From Primula veris (Eukaryota > Streptophyta > Magnoliopsida > Ericales > Primulaceae): 64,000 nucleotides of DNA. Below, in pieces: positions 33,526 to 44,757 of the stretch. Position 1 is the first letter of the stretch; every line of letters starts with the position of its first letter. Under the pieces are notes generated by a model that saw only the letters and a program-made list of their open reading frames with translations, had not been told where the DNA came from and made no database searches. The translations under genes and the position numbers were made by a program. The stretch spans positions 19,085,992 through 19,149,991 of the forward strand of contig OY821746.1 in assembly GCA_963682055.1 (NCBI GenBank). Reading direction: 5' to 3'.

Positions 33526-34858
33526 CGTTATCAGCACGACTCTCGGAGATCGAAGTACGGATTATAGATTCAATAAACCTGATTTTGCTACATCGACCTT
33601 CACCAACATACCGTGCGTAAGGTACCCGGATATAATTTTTTTTATACCGTACACGTTACATATTACAACACGTACTGTTTGTATGCTACTGTACTGTTTG
33701 TATGTTAGTACTGTCTTGCATGATTACAACGCATGTTTGTATGTTACTACTGCAATTGCATGATTACAATTCCAGCCTGCGTAGGTTTAAAAAAAAAAAA
33801 AAAAAAAACCTTATGCTACTGCCATCTTACTAGTACTGTGATTATACTACTCCTATGTTATTAAAACTTGCCATGATTACTGCAATGATTATTATGTTAT
33901 TCACAATTATGTGTTCTACTGTAAATAAATATATAGTTTGTTGAAATTACACGCATGGTCATGTAGTATAATACTTATACGAAAACAGTACATATGGTTG
34001 ATAAAGATACAATATTTAGTAAATATACACACACATGCATATAATTTTTTTTATTAAAAGGCAAACGAATAAAAAAAAATGCATATAAATTGATTTAATT
34101 TGTTAGAATCTTCATAAATTGATTAATAATCTTAAATTGATTTGACTTGATATGTTAGAATCTTCATGGATTGATTGATAATCTTAAATTGATTTGACTT
34201 GATATGTTAGAATCTTCATGGATTGATTGATAATTTTAAATTGATTTGACTTGATATGTTAGAATCTTCATGTATTGATTGATAATCTTAAATTGATTTG
34301 ACTTGATATGCTAGAATATTTATGGATTGATTGATAATCTTACATTGATTTGACTTGATATGTTAGAATATTTATGGATTGATTGATAATCTTAAATTGA
34401 TTTGATTTGATATGTTAGAATCTTTAAGGATTGATTGATAATCTTAAATTGATTTGTTTATAACACCAAATCTACTGCATGATTAGATAGATTCTAAAAT
34501 ATATTTACTGCCTGTTTATATATGTGTGGTTAATCTAAATAGACATTCTCTATGCTGTTTAATATTATTGTCATATATAAAATGCGAAAATCGTATATAT
34601 TCACATTTAAGTTGGAAAAATTATGAATCTTCCCCAAATAGGCTCACCTATTTGGATACGATGTCTAGGAAAGATAAAGGCGGAAGTCGTTCTCCTAATG
34701 AGGTCGGTTTTTAAGAGGCATTCGTGCCCACCCCCCTCACCGTCTTTCCTGGTCGTGTTCAAATAGAGCTACCGAAAGGGGTTGACTAAATAATAATTTC
34801 CCCGAGTGTGTTTATATAGTGATGTATGTTTCGCTGAATTGGTGTTTCAGTATCGACC

Positions 34859-37576
34859 CGTCGTTCGATCAATGAGAACCGATTCACATGAAAAGCAAAA
34901 CTAATGTTTTCGAACCTGTCGTTTCGAAAAAACGTTTATGCTTGTGCAAACCATAAACATATAAACCAGTCGTTTTATATGATAAATAATCCAGAACTCC
35001 CAACACATGTTGGATGCCATCTATGATGGGAAAAATCGTAAAACATACTTGCGAAATGACTGTATAAACATTGATTTTAATCCGTCACCACATGTTACTC
35101 ACCCTGATGTGTGAAAATGTGATGCCCAATTTTTTTTGGATGCCATCTTTGATGAGTAAAACACGAGTTTGTTGTTACCCTCGAGATGAATGCTAAGGCG
35201 TTGATTTTATTCCGCCGCCACATTTGAGACGTGATGACGTCTATGGTGAACAAATGTCTGAAATTGACATATTGGAGCAATCCTTCACCAAAATATTAGC
35301 TTGGAAATTGTATTCCATAAGCAGTATCGTGAATTTATATTCACCATGTTCCTTTATCGCCCATCTGTTATTGGATAAGAAAATTACCCCGGTGAGTAGT
35401 TTTAATCCTATTGGATCAATGGCGAATTGTTTGCCTGATATTAATGCTCTTCGTGTATATTTTTTTTCCACGAATCGAGAACCGAGACAAGTGTTATTTG
35501 TCTTGAACTGTTGCGATCCCGATGAATCGCCTAGCCAAGCGAGATTTTAGATAATCGTCAAAATCAAAAACCTGTGGCTCCAAGACAGTAATTGAAAGGA
35601 ACAATATGGCCCATTGTCACAAAGAAAGAGATAATGCTCAAGGAGGCAACTCTATGCTATAAAGACAAAGGTCATGCACGGTTAATTCTTAAATAGTTCA
35701 CAACTATTATAAAGGTGGAAAAACCGATGCTAATGTGGTTAAAGTTAATTGAAAGAAACTCTTGAGACCCCCGATTTTGTGGCTCAAATGAGTTTGATAC
35801 CTTTCTTTATTGATTTTGATAAATCATTGAGCCATTTTTTCGCTCATCTGGATTATATTTTTTCATTTGGATTATGATTTTTTCATTTGGACATACTTTT
35901 GTATTATGGTTTGTCTGTTTACGAAATTTCTCGAAATAATTTAAAGTGTTTTGAGCAAATTTCTTTGACAAATGTGACCAAACTTTAAATTATGAAATTT
36001 TAGGCAATACTTGTGGTGTAGCTGGTTTTTTGGAAATAGTGGGTAACAGTGTACCACATAATTTCACCAACTACTTGCCTAAAAGAGCACTCGGTGACAA
36101 CGATTCTGGACCTGTTGTTCCAAATCGAAATATTTGGTAAAGCCAAATTGATTTGTCAAATATGAGGTGTTATACTCATGTAGGTCCTGCCGTACCTTGT
36201 TGAGTTATAAAATATTCGAGAAAACCAGTGTTATCTGGTAATAGCTCATGAAAGAATTAAAATTTCTTTACATAGCCTCCATTCAATACGACCAAAAACG
36301 TATTTTAGAGGACTTGAAATGTCTTTCAAGTGGTTGCTACCACATTCTTTAAAACATTTAAAGTTACCTTATCATTTCGCCTGTCGTCGAAATGATAAAT
36401 GATTTAAATGCTAAGACATGATTGTCTGTACTATCATTCGCCTGTCGTCGATTGATAAGAGCATTTTGATATTGTGGCATTGACCGGATGAGATATTCCC
36501 GGGTTAAAAGACGATGCTTGATTTATAATCGCATCGCATTTGGATTCTCTCTGAGAATATATTTCGTGATTAATCCGAAATTCATGCCACTAATGCTCAC
36601 TTTGAAAGACTAGTATGTGTAAAGATCACGAAAAGAACTCGTAGAATTCTTGTAAAGAATTGAAGGAGTTATTGTGGACTTATCCAACCATAAGACGGAC
36701 CATAAATATAAATGGTTATGGTTGATGCATCGACAATAAGGTCACATGATTATTGTTGTCCACAGAAATGCAGCATTTCCTAAACTTCTAGCTCTATCAT
36801 TAAGTTGATGGTTCATGATCCAGATTATCCTGAAAAGTCTAGCTGACTTGATAATTCCGAAGAGTAAAAAAATCGAAATTTCGATTTGAATTACTTGAGT
36901 TTGGAAATTCAAATTGAACATCCTGTCGATTATGTTCAGACCCAAATGGACTCACGGAAAGTTTGATGATGCGACTGCAAATGATTGCACGCATTTCTTG
37001 GTCTTGCGCACCAAGATTTATATTCCCGTGTGGGGTTATGCTATTTTGCTGCATTGGTCCGTCATGAGGCCCATAGACACTCAAACACCATATGCGTACC
37101 AGCTGGTTACTGGTTATGAGCCAGAAGTCTCATATTAACGCGTGTTTGGAGTGCTTAATTAATATTTTGATTGAGCTGCTATAGCGTTCAAAATATGGAC
37201 CTCTGAAGGGGACATAAGTCGATTATGAATCCCATACCTATCATTTGATAGAGTAACCTTGGCAAGCGATCTCTTTACCGCATGATATGCGAAAGTGACA
37301 TCGCTAAGGCTGTTCTCCCCGTCGTTAGGGGGAGATTTGCACGTTACCGTTGATAAGGAACGACGTGAAGTAACGTGGCATAACCCACTCAGTCTTAGCT
37401 TGATCCCCAAAAAAACTGCACTTAGTGATAAGTAAGTGCATAGACTCCCTCAAGTCTAACTAAATGCCAGACGCATTTAATGGCTTTATGAGATGTCACG
37501 GGATCATTTATACCTGCTGCAAAATGCTTGCAAAGATAGACGTCCCTGTCGGACGCCGTGTTCCTGTTGTAACACG
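34859..37576 (+). repeat. Dispersed hairpins with an 8-base CCWGTCGT-type loop (Copia 1)
   Basis: Perfect or near-perfect stems flank an 8-base loop. Examples: stem TTTTCGAA, loop CCTGTCGT (34907-34930); stem CATATAAA, loop CCAGTCGT (34958-34981); stem TTATCATTTCG, loop CCTGTCGT (36369-36398); a TATCATTCG stem with one mismatch (about 36425-36450); stem CGTGTT, loop CCTGTTGT (about 37557-37576). Weaker ones are near 34853, 36105 and 36187. The equivalents in Copia 2 are largely conserved. Confidence 0.75.
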
Positions 37577-39060
37577 TTGCTTTGGCCGAACCCGCCAAGC
37601 AAAGGACGCTGTCGTCGGCCGTCAGTCTGTCGTCCTTCCCAAGATATTAGGAAGTTGACAGGTTCTTAATTCGTTCAGCCCCAGAGGTGGTGAACTGAAA
37701 CTCGTTTGTCGCACGAGATTATAAAGGATCAAGGAGATGTGTGATTTCCTCATCCTAATAATCTTGAAATATCTGTCGATCATGATATCTTAGACGATAT
37801 TAAAGCGAAACGAGAATGTCAGTGATTACTTGTTCATATAATCGGTGACGACTGATAATATAAACAAATTATGACATGGAACCATGTACCGTTGCCTGAA
37901 GTCAACGTAGAATAGACTGGACTAATGGAAACTTGGAATCCAAGTAGACTCCTTAGCGAAAGTGTGTTCGGACCTGTAGCTCCAACACCGCTAATGTTAA
38001 ACGAGTTCGTTTATTTGGTTATTCCTAAGGAAAAGTGATGAGAATAATGAGATTGTAGAATGCTCGCCTAGTAGCGCAAGACTTCTCTCACATCTTGGAA
38101 TTGATTACGAGATGGTTGATTTCCTCGTAATGGACGTTATAACGGTCCCCTACTTTATCAGTTTAGTAGTTTTCCCAAAAACTGATTATGCAGCATGTGA
38201 TTGTGGTCACTGTTTTATCTCTATGAGAATTTAGACAAAGAGATATAGATGAAGGTCCCTGTGTGACTTCATATGCTTTAATCAAGTAGTTCCTGACCAC
38301 GGAACACGATCTCAATTAAATGAGACGTTCACTATATGGATTAATATAATCCGAGCGGATGTGGTATACCCGCCTAAGTGAGTACTTGTTTAGCTTGGGA
38401 TACTTGAACAAGTATTATGCCCTTGCGTGTTTTATTACGCAATCCATTTTTGGATTTGCCTTCGAGATGAAGGATATTGGGAAGACACGGTAGTGACTTG
38501 GCCTGATGATCGAGTCCCGTAAAGATTGAATCTAAGTCCATGATTCAGACTACACCCAGAAGGTGTTATGACGTTTTAGTCATCATGACGCTAAGTCGTC
38601 AGATTCTCCCATGATCGTTCGATCAATAGACATTGATATAGACCCAGTCCGTCCCTGAAGAGATATTGAACCATCATGTTCATATCTAAGTACAATAAGC
38701 GCATCATTGTACTTGGTCTAATGTGCTAGGACGAACATTTCGTATGTTGTGAATGGTATAACTCGACACAGCATCGCGCTAACACGCTGCCATCGAAATG
38801 GCATAAAAGACATTTTCCCATTACCTTAAGGTAACTGTGGATGAGGGCTTGTCTTATCCCATTTTGCATCATCGAGTGTACCTACCCTCTTCGGTACTCG
38901 AATTAACGCAACCCTTTTACGGTTATACCGATGCCGGTTACTTATCAGACCCGCATAAGGGATATTCCTAACATGGTCTGTCTTTACCATTAGGAATAAG
39001 GCGATATCTTGGAGGTCTTGGAATGACTCCAAACGAATCACTCTGATCTATTCGTGCTCT
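36900..39060 (+). pseudogene. Broken Copia pol in Copia 1 (integrase to RNase H)
   Basis: Readable fragments in pol order: HPVDYVQTQ and VWGYAILLHW...QLVTGYEPEVS (integrase, 36920-37137); DLFTA*YA with FSPSLGGD (37268-37335, the stop is TGA 37283-37285); MPDAFNGF and IDVPVGRRVPVV (37464-37580); a MDVIT-like block near 38132; SEYL/LGYLNK (38375-38420); MKDIG near 38468; PMIVRSIDIDID (38610-38645). Each sits in a different frame or behind a stop. Gag and protease were not recognised. Confidence 0.75.
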
Positions 39061-39252
39061 ATGAGACGACTAGAGAGTGTATATGGCTTCGAGCTAGTAT
39101 TAGCCATATTTGAATTACATATGTTCTGTCTCACGATCCAGATAAAACACTTGTCATAGAAGACAACTTATTGTTATCGATTAAGAGAGACATGACTACA
39201 TTATGCTATTTAGCATTTATCGTCAAAATAAATCTTCACATATGAAGTTTAA

Positions 39253-39494
39253 GAGCATCCCGTCGAATGCTCGTTTTATTCCACGTTATATTTTCTTGTA
39301 TACAGTCATGTGCAAGTAAATGAGGCATCCAGTCGAATGCTCGTACTCTTTCTTGGAATATGAAATCTTTGCACCCAGTCGTGTGCAAGTGAGCGGGAGC
39401 ATTCAGGTGAATGCTTATTGTACTAATTACTACTTAGTCGAAATTCTCGCACCCTGTCGTGTGCAAGTGAGGGGGAGCATCCAGTCGTATGCTC
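39253..39494 (+). repeat. Row of seven hairpins before the polypurine tract (Copia 1)
   Basis: Two stem types alternate: GAGCAT/ATGCTC and TTGCAC/GTGCAA, with loops CCCGTCGA, CCAGTCGA, CCAGTCGT, TCAGGTGA and CCTGTCGT. Clear examples: 39253-39272, 39369-39388, 39398-39415, 39449-39464, 39475-39494. The downstream CCCACTGGG blocks (near 39528, 39671, 39771, 39896) are the usual pre-polypurine repeats of plant Copia elements. Confidence 0.8.
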
Positions 39495-40001
39495 GTGTAC
39501 TCTTTTTGTCCTTAGACCAAGGTTTTTTCCCACTGGGTTTTCCTTGGCAAGGTTTTTAGCGAGACACGTTCCCATCTTATCTCACTTAAGATTGCCGAAA
39601 TTAGGGGGAGTATCTTGTTGTATACTTCTTACTACTGTGTACTCTTTTGTCCTTCGACTAGAGATTTTTTCCCACTGGGTTTACTCTAGCAAGGTTTTGA
39701 TGAGGCACCTGTTTTGTGGTTGATCCCTACTACTACCATTGTTGCACTCTTTTTCCTTCGATCAGAGATTTTCCCATTGGGTTTGCTCTGACAAGGTTTT
39801 GATGAGGCACACTGTTTTGTGGTTAGTTACTTACATGATATTTCGGCCTATATCATTCGGCTACACAGTTTCTCCTAGGTACCGGTTTTGTCCCACACTG
39901 GGTTTTCCGTCCCTAAGGTTTTTATGTGTTTAGCAATGCGAATGAACTCGACTCAGATCGACTGTATGAAGACGAAGAATTCAAGACGTCCAAAGGGGGA
40001 G

Positions 40002-40201
40002 TGTTGTAAGATTATTGGACTCTTGAGCTTTTACTGATTGGGCCCAAGTGGGCTTATAACCCTACCCCTCTATCTATATAAAGAGTGCTAGGGGTCTTGT
40101 ATTTTATTCATTCAGATATTCATTCATAATAAAGGCTATACCGTTCTCCCCTCTCTCTACTTCTGTCTCCCTATATACGTAGCTAATACTGTATTACAAC
40201 A
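40002..40201 (+). repeat. 3' LTR of Copia 1
   Basis: 200 bp, about 97.5 percent identical to the 5' LTR by eye. It is preceded by the polypurine tract at 39990-40001. Confidence 0.92.
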
Positions 40202-40206
40202 ATATG

Positions 40207-40309
40207 TTTATTTTTTATTTTTTATTTTTTTAAAAAATGAGTGGTGGTGGGTGTGTGTGGGGGGTTATGAACTTCAAATATTGGGGTATTAAATTTACAA
40301 ATAATGCCC
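40207..40309 (+). repeat. Array remnant between Copia 1 and the foldback element
   Basis: After the target duplication come T- and A-rich runs, a GT-rich stretch (40240-40265), then TATGAACTTCAAATATTGGGG, the same unit type as 32740-33070. This supports one array split by insertions. Confidence 0.5.
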
Positions 40310-42690
40310 AATATGTAGCACTTTTGAAATTATATTACTCATAGATACCTCCATAAGTTCATATTTCCTATAGGTACCACTTTTTAATTATTTTATTTAT
40401 TTACCAAAATGCCATACACATATTTCATAAAAAATAAAAAAAAACACATAAAATTATATAAAATGCAAAAAAAATCACAAAGAAAATAAAAAAATCACAA
40501 AAAAAATTATAAAAAATGAAAAAATCACAAAAAATCACAAAATTTTAAAAAAATTACAAAAGAATTATAAAAAATTATAAAAAATCACAAAATATTATAA
40601 AAAAATAAAAAAAAATAAAAAATTTATAAAAAATCACAAAAATCACAAAAAAATAAAAATAAAATCACAAAAAATCACAAAATTTTAAAAATATTACAAA
40701 AAAAAAATTATAAAAAATGAAAAAAATCACAAAATATTATAAAAAATAAAAAAAATCACATAAAATGAAAAAAATTGAAAAAAATTACAAAATATTATAA
40801 AAATATAAAAAAATTTTTTATAAAAAATCACAAAAAACATAAAAATCACAAAAAAAATATTAAAAAAATGAAAAAAATCATAAAATTATAAAAAAAAAGA
40901 AAAAAAAGAAAAAAAAATCACTTTTATTGAACTTTATGCACTTTCGACTGTACTAGATGCACTTTCGACTGAACCAGATGCACTTTTAGCTGAACTATAG
41001 GCACTTTCAGCCGAAATAGATGCACTTTTAGTTGAACCAGATGCATGTTTTACAGAACGATATGCACTTTTATTGAACTAGATGCACTTTTGTCTGAACC
41101 ATATGCAGTTTCAGCTGAACTAGATACACTTTTAGCTGAACCATATCCACTTTCAGCCGAACCATATGCACTTTTAGTTGAACTAGATGCAGGTTTTATA
41201 GAACGATATGCACTTTTATTGAACTAGATGCACTTTTGTCTGAACCATATACACTTTCAGCTAAACCAGATACACTTTTAGCTGAACCATATGCACTTTC
41301 AGCTGAACCATATGCACTTTCAGTTGTACCAGATGCACTTTTAGTTGAATCAGATGCATTTTTAACAGAACTATATACACTTTCGACTGTACTATATTCA
41401 TTTTCGACTACACTATATGCACTTTTGACTTAAATATATGTACTTTCCACTAAATTAGGTGCACTTTAAACTGAACCAAATGTACTTTCAGCTGAACCAG
41501 ATGCACTTTTAGCTGAACTATATGCATACTCACTTTTATTGAACTATATTTACTTTCGACTGAATTGTATGCACTTTCAACGGAACTAGATGTACTTTCA
41601 GTTGAATTGAATGCAATTTCGACTCAATTTTATGCATTTTTGACTAACTGTATACACGTTCGACTGAACTATATGCACTTTTATTGAACTATATACGCTT
41701 TTGACTGAATTATATGTATTTTTGACTGAACTATATGGACTTTCACCTCATTCAGATTAAAAAAAAGGCACATTTATCATGGAAAAGCCATTTTTTTGTA
41801 TAAAAAAAATTCACTTTTCGGTATAAAAAGTGTTATATTGACAAAATTTTTTTTTTATATTTTTTGTAATTTTTTAAAAAGTTTATGATTTTTTCATTTT
41901 TTTATAATTCTTTTTTTTTTGTGATTTTTTTTCTTTTTTTAGAATTTTTTGTGATTTTTGTTATTTTTTATAATGTTTTGTGATTTTTTGTGATTTTTAT
42001 ATAATTTTTTCGTTTTTTTTTTTTTGGATTTTTTGATTTTTTTTTAATAATTTTTTATAATTTTTTGTGATTTTTTATAATTTTTTGTGATTTTTTATAT
42101 TTTTTTTGATTTTTCGGTATAAAAAGTGTAATATTGACAAAAAAAATTAAATATTTTTTTTGTATTTTTTTAAAAAGTTTCTGATTTTTTGTGATTTTTT
42201 TGTAATTTTTTAAATTTTTTAAATTTTTTATAATTTTTATATTTTTTTATAATTTTTATAATTTTTTTATGATTTTTGTATTTTTTTAATAATTTTTTAT
42301 GATTTTTGGTGATTTTTATAATTTTTTATTATTTTTTGTGATTTTTTGTGATTTTTTATGATTTTTATAATTTTTTTTTGATTTTTTTGATTTTTTATTA
42401 TTATTTATGTTTTTTTTGTGATTTTTTTCATTTTTTTATACTTTTTTGTTTTTTTTGTGACTTTTTTCATTTTTATAATTTTTTTGTGTTTTTTTTTTTA
42501 TTTTGTTGTAGTTTAAAACTATTTTTTTGGGTTTATAGAAAGATAAAATATGTATATTATATTTTGGTTTGTATGACAATTTAGTAAATAAACTAAATAA
42601 TTAAAAATTGATACCTATGAGGAATGTGAAATTATAAAGATATTTATGAGGAATATAATTTGTTATGAGATACTTATGGGGAATTACCCC
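40310..42690. mobile_element. Foldback-type element with satellite core (about 2.4 kb)
   Basis: Ends about 100 bases long are inverted copies: left GTACCACTTTTTAATTATTT near 40375 to 40425, and its inverse near 42560-42620. The left arm is A-rich with AAAATCACAAAA (40430-40915), the right arm T-rich with TTTTGTGATTTT (41830-42520), so the whole can fold back. The core is a 21-bp satellite (40925-41760). Exact ends and target duplication were not resolved. No protein gene. Confidence 0.7.
40925..41760 (+). repeat. Satellite core, ATGCACTTTCAGCTGAACCA units (about 21-24 bp)
   Basis: More than thirty degenerate units of the type ATGCACTTTTAGCTGAACCAT. Because most units are 21 bases, they stay in frame and give artefactual ALSAEPY-like peptide repeats (41045-41433). 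Confidence 0.85.
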
Positions 42691-42965
42691 TTATATTTTT
42701 ATATTGCGATATAAAGTTTAAAAATAAGGATATGAAATTTAAAACTTGGGTATGAATTTGAAACAAAATGTCTATTAGCCTGTAAAAAAAACTTTTATTA
42801 GTCTGTCCAAAAAAAATGTTTATTAGTTTATAAAAAAAATGGCTATTAATCTGTTAAAAAAATATATCTATTAGTTTGTCCTAAAAAAAATGTCCATTAC
42901 TCTATTAAAAAAATGACTATTAGTTTGTCATTTTTTTAATTTTAGAAAAATATTTTTTAAAATTT
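42691..42965 (+). repeat. Continuation of the ATTAGTCTGTC array
   Basis: GGATATGAAATTTAAAAC and TATTAGTCTGTCCAAAAA units match those at 32440-33270, on the far side of Copia 1 and the foldback element. Confidence 0.7.
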
Positions 42966-43654
42966 AAGAAAAACTATTTTTCTAATTGAAAAAAAAACTT
43001 TTTATTTGAGTTTTTGTTATAAAAAATAATTTTCTTAAATTTTTTGGATTTTTTTTAAACTTTCTAGTTTTTTAAATTTTTTTGTTAACGACGGTTAACG
43101 GTGGTCAACGTCCGGGTCCGACGGTCAACGTCGAAAACCGACAGTGAACGTCGGAGAACGGTCAACAGTCTTGGTCAAATTTTGTTGGCTCTAAGCTGTT
43201 AGGTCTATGTATTTTGTAAGTGCTAGTAATTTGTAATAATTATATTGAAAGTGCTATCATTTCTTAAATAAGAATGTTAAATAATAATTATATTGAAAGT
43301 GCTATCAAACTTTGTTGGTCCTGATGTGTGGAGCCTATATATTTTAGAAGTGGTAATAATTTGCAATAATTTTCTTTAAAATAATAATTTTTTTAAAATA
43401 AATACCAATCCAAAATTATCCCTGTATCACATCTTATAATAGGAATAAACACATTTAATAAGACCATTCCCAACCGTTGTGCTAAAACCTCTATATATAT
43501 ATTATAGTTAGTACATAAATCATTAAAATCAGTACTCAAAGTATATTGTAACTACATATACACAATTAAAACATATTTTGATTGGGGGTATATACCAAAA
43601 GTCTGTCCACATATGTCAAGTAGCTCCAGACATATACTAGGAATATTATATTCC
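42966..43654. other. Non-coding flank of Copia 2 with GTCAACG cluster
   Basis: 43084-43160 is a GC-rich patch with repeated GGTTAACGG, GGTCAACGTC and GGTCAACAGTC words, each containing the W-box core TTGAC on the minus strand. A direct repeat TTATATTGAAAGTGCTATCA follows (43238 and 43288). No gene seen. Confidence 0.45.
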
Positions 43655-43723
43655 TGTTATAGAATATATATTGCACTATTGAGTTTGTACTTTATTGGCT
43701 TAACTTGGCTTATAACCTACCCT

Positions 43724-44757
43724 TAGAGATGGCAATTGGGCCGGGTTTCTCGAAACCCGATCCGACCCGACCTGCACATAACCCGACCCGACCCGTTTGA
43801 CCCGTAATTTTTTTTATAAGCCAAATAAGTGCAAACCATTATTAAGCATCTAACAATAATCATTTAATCAAATTAGAAAAGCCTAAAAATCTTATTTTTT
43901 CCAAATTTTTCATATTTACCTGGTAAAAATTTATAATAATCTAAATTATTATTTAGAGCAATATCCAAAAAAATAAAAGAAAAAAAACTGACAAAAAAAA
44001 TAATAATAAGCTAAAATAAAATAAAGATATATATATATATAGAGAGAGAGAAAGCTAGTACACAAGAGATGACTAATTAATTTGGTGAATGAGTCTCTTT
44101 TAATATTTTATCGTTGAAAGTTCACATTCCTCATAGGTACCACTTTTTAATTATTTAGTTTATTTACTAAATTGTCATACAAAACAAAATATAATATATA
44201 TTTTATTTTTCTACAAACCCAAAAAAAAATAGTTTTTTTTTATTTTTTTGTAATTTTTTTAAAAATTTGTGATCTTTTTATTTTTTTTTTCATTTTTTGT
44301 GATTTTTTTTGATTTTTTTCATTTTTTATAATTTTATGTGATTTTTTTCATTTTTTATAATATTTTGTGATTTTTTTCATTTTTTATAATTTTTTTTTAT
44401 TTTTTTTGTAATATTTTTAGAATTTTGTGATTATTTGTGATTTTTTCATTTTTTATAATTTTTTTGTGATTTTTTTTATTTCTTTGTGATTTTTTTTTAT
44501 TTTTTGTGATTTTTTGCATTTTATATAATTTTATTTGTTTTTTTTCCATTTTTTATGAAATATGTGTATGGCGTTTTGGTAAATAAAATAAATAATTAAA
44601 AAGTGGTATCTATAGGAATATGAACTTATTTCTAACTTGCACAAAGTTGCACAAAAGTGCAAAGTAACCCAATCCAACCCGACCCAAATAATCTTGCACT
44701 TTTATCCAACCCGTACCGGGTCGGGTCGGGTCAAAACCCGGAATTCTGCCATCCCTA
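43724..44757. mobile_element. Non-autonomous hAT-like element inside the Copia 2 LTR (1034 bp)
   Basis: Left end TAGAGATGGCAATTGGGCCG and right end, inverted, TAGGGATGGCAGAATTCCGG. The flanks are CCTACCCT (43716-43723) and CCTACCCC (44758-44765). Inner CCCGACCCGACC blocks are inverted at the two ends. A foldback element lies inside it. Confidence 0.85.
44115..44630. mobile_element. Second, short foldback element nested in the hAT element
   Basis: The ends GTTCACATTCCTCATAGGTA and, inverted, GTTCATATTCCTATAGATAC, then TACCACTTTTTAATTATTTA, match the ends of the 40310-42690 element in the opposite orientation. The interior is only the T-rich TTTTGTGATTTTTTCATTTT arm; the 21-bp satellite is absent. 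Confidence 0.75.

Larger units (their letters stand above)
33326..40201 (+). mobile_element. Copia-type LTR retrotransposon 1 (6876 bp), pol broken
   Basis: It is flanked by identical ATATG (33321-33325, 40202-40206). The 200-bp LTRs start TGTTGTAA and end TTACAACA and differ at only about 5 positions, so insertion is recent. The purine tract CCAAAGGGGGAG precedes the 3' LTR. After the 5' LTR comes CGTTATCAGCACG, not the initiator-Met site. Integrase, reverse transcriptase and RNase H remnants are readable only in pieces, so any movement must have used proteins from elsewhere. Confidence 0.92.

Noticed and set aside
33526..33540. Initiator-Met primer site for Copia 1 and 2
   Set aside because: The sequence after the LTR is CGTTATC(A/G)GCAC, which does not match TGGTATCAGAGC; the primer tRNA was not identified.
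37159..37658. Frames of 64-83 codons, present in both Copia copies (also 48397-48884)
   Set aside because: Conserved only because the two elements are related; they are pieces or reverse readings of broken pol.
41045..41433. Repeat-peptide frames with ALSAEPY-like units
   Set aside because: The 21-bp satellite preserves frame by its length; the units mutate without regard to codon position and stops separate the frames.
42348..42584. Phe/Tyr-rich 78-codon frame
   Set aside because: It translates the T-rich foldback arm.
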